From contig NZ_VIKX01000014.1 of NCBI RefSeq assembly GCF_009711935.1, forward strand, positions 1 through 64,000: a stretch of 64,000 nucleotides of DNA, given 5' to 3'. Position 1 is the stretch's first letter. Every line of letters starts with the position of its first letter. The stretch is from Dolichospermum sp. UHCC 0259 (lineage in GTDB: Bacteria > Cyanobacteriota > Cyanobacteriia > Cyanobacteriales > Nostocaceae). The position numbers and the translations under genes were made by a program. A model generated the notes under the pieces. It did not search any database, was not told the DNA's origin, and saw only the letters and a list, made by a program, of their open reading frames with translations. This document shows, one piece after another, positions 63,717 to 64,000 of this stretch.

Positions 63717-64000
63717 CTAAAAATTCTTAGCTTTTGTTTGAATAAATTCATTGATTTTATTGATTTCAACTGACCAATCTGCATGGTTATTTTTAATATC
63801 ATTAATAGCATTATTTGTGATTATTGAAAATTCCTGATAGTGATCAATTGCTGTTGATATTGTTTCAGTTATACAAGTAGCACTGGGATTAGCTATAAGA
63901 CAGTTATCCTTATCTCTCAACAACCATTGTGTACTTGCATTAAAGTTAGAAACTACTAATACACCACAGGCCATCATTTCAAAAGGCAAGTAAGATGGAT
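63717..64000 (-). CDS. Glycosyltransferase (GT4/GT1 type), C-terminal end, cut by the window edge
   Basis: Only the last 95 or so residues are present and the frame runs off the right end. The visible start resembles the GT-B signature: a proline-serine stretch leads to 'YLPFEMMACGVLVVSN', matching the ExMACGxPVV nucleotide-sugar-binding motif of GT4 enzymes. The terminal helix ends 'IQTKAKNF'. It is transcribed in the same direction as the two GT2 genes. Confidence 0.8.
   Translation of the reverse strand, partial: PSYLPFEMMACGVLVVSNFNASTQWLLRDKDNCLIANPSATCITETISTAIDHYQEFSIITNNAINDIKNNHADWSVEINKINEFIQTKAKNF

Overview
The window is chromosomal DNA of a cyanobacterium, most likely a filamentous heterocyst-forming member of the Nostocales. 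The signs are GCGATCGC (HIP1) palindromes scattered through many genes, short heptanucleotide tandem repeats between genes, low G+C, and typical genes: cytochrome c6, a CruA/CruP-type lycopene cyclase, a GUN4-domain kinase, a rbp-rpsU pair, Uma2 and DUF4351 proteins, and AAA_35 (AAA-like) proteins. I see no rRNA, tRNA, CRISPR array, intact insertion sequence or prophage.

Layout. 0-3.4 kb: a truncated AAA ATPase, aspS and a small membrane protein, separated by inverted-repeat elements. 3.4-7.8 kb: a TRAP transporter (dctM and dctQ on minus, dctP on plus) split by a Uma2 gene. 8-9.5 kb: a hypothetical gene and a DUF4351 gene. 9.5-14.4 kb: priA diverging from a group 2 sigma factor (sigE-like), with a full NtcA-type promoter motif in the 1.1 kb between them. 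14.5-17.4 kb: a GNAT acetyltransferase, petJ, and a TonB-like protein with an unusual C-terminal extension. 17.4-23.5 kb: a 233-bp MITE-like element, then two neighbouring AAA_35 proteins, one fused to a GGDEF domain and one to fourteen WD40 repeats. 23.6-29.7 kb: a desaturase, a compact three-gene operon (ParA-like ATPase, unknown protein, Mrr-like nuclease), and the lipid genes fabD, fabH and plsX. 29.9-35.6 kb: an Rpn/DUF4351 gene with a tandemly duplicated 3' end, pepA, a hot-dog thioesterase, a membrane protein, cobK and a second Uma2 gene. 35.8-39.6 kb: a TPR protein with a truncated CHAT domain, beside a short gene carrying the same N-terminal module. 39.8-46 kb: dnaX, a CruA-like oxidoreductase, a small hypothetical and a kinase-GUN4 fusion. 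46-54 kb: a 2518-residue secreted-type phytase/esterase protein with RTX, Calx-beta and DUF4114 modules, preceded by a four-repeat Pho box. 54-61.7 kb: rsmI, DUF29, a bacterial PH-domain gene, a pfkB kinase followed 9 bp later by a MASE1 hybrid histidine kinase, a cysQ-like phosphatase, and rbp-rpsU. 61.8-64 kb: AT-rich glycosyltransferase genes that run off the edge.

Genes that appear to work together are plsX-fabH-fabD (fatty acid and phospholipid initiation), dctPQM (uptake of an organic acid or similar solute), the AAA_35 pair (signalling), pfkB plus the hybrid kinase, rbp-rpsU (RNA and ribosome adaptation), and the glycosyltransferases (surface polysaccharide). The best candidate for an undescribed system is the ParA-like / 156-aa / Mrr-like operon at 24789-26432. 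Its genes overlap, and it lies directly downstream of fabD in the same orientation. All assignments come from reading the sequence; no database search was run.
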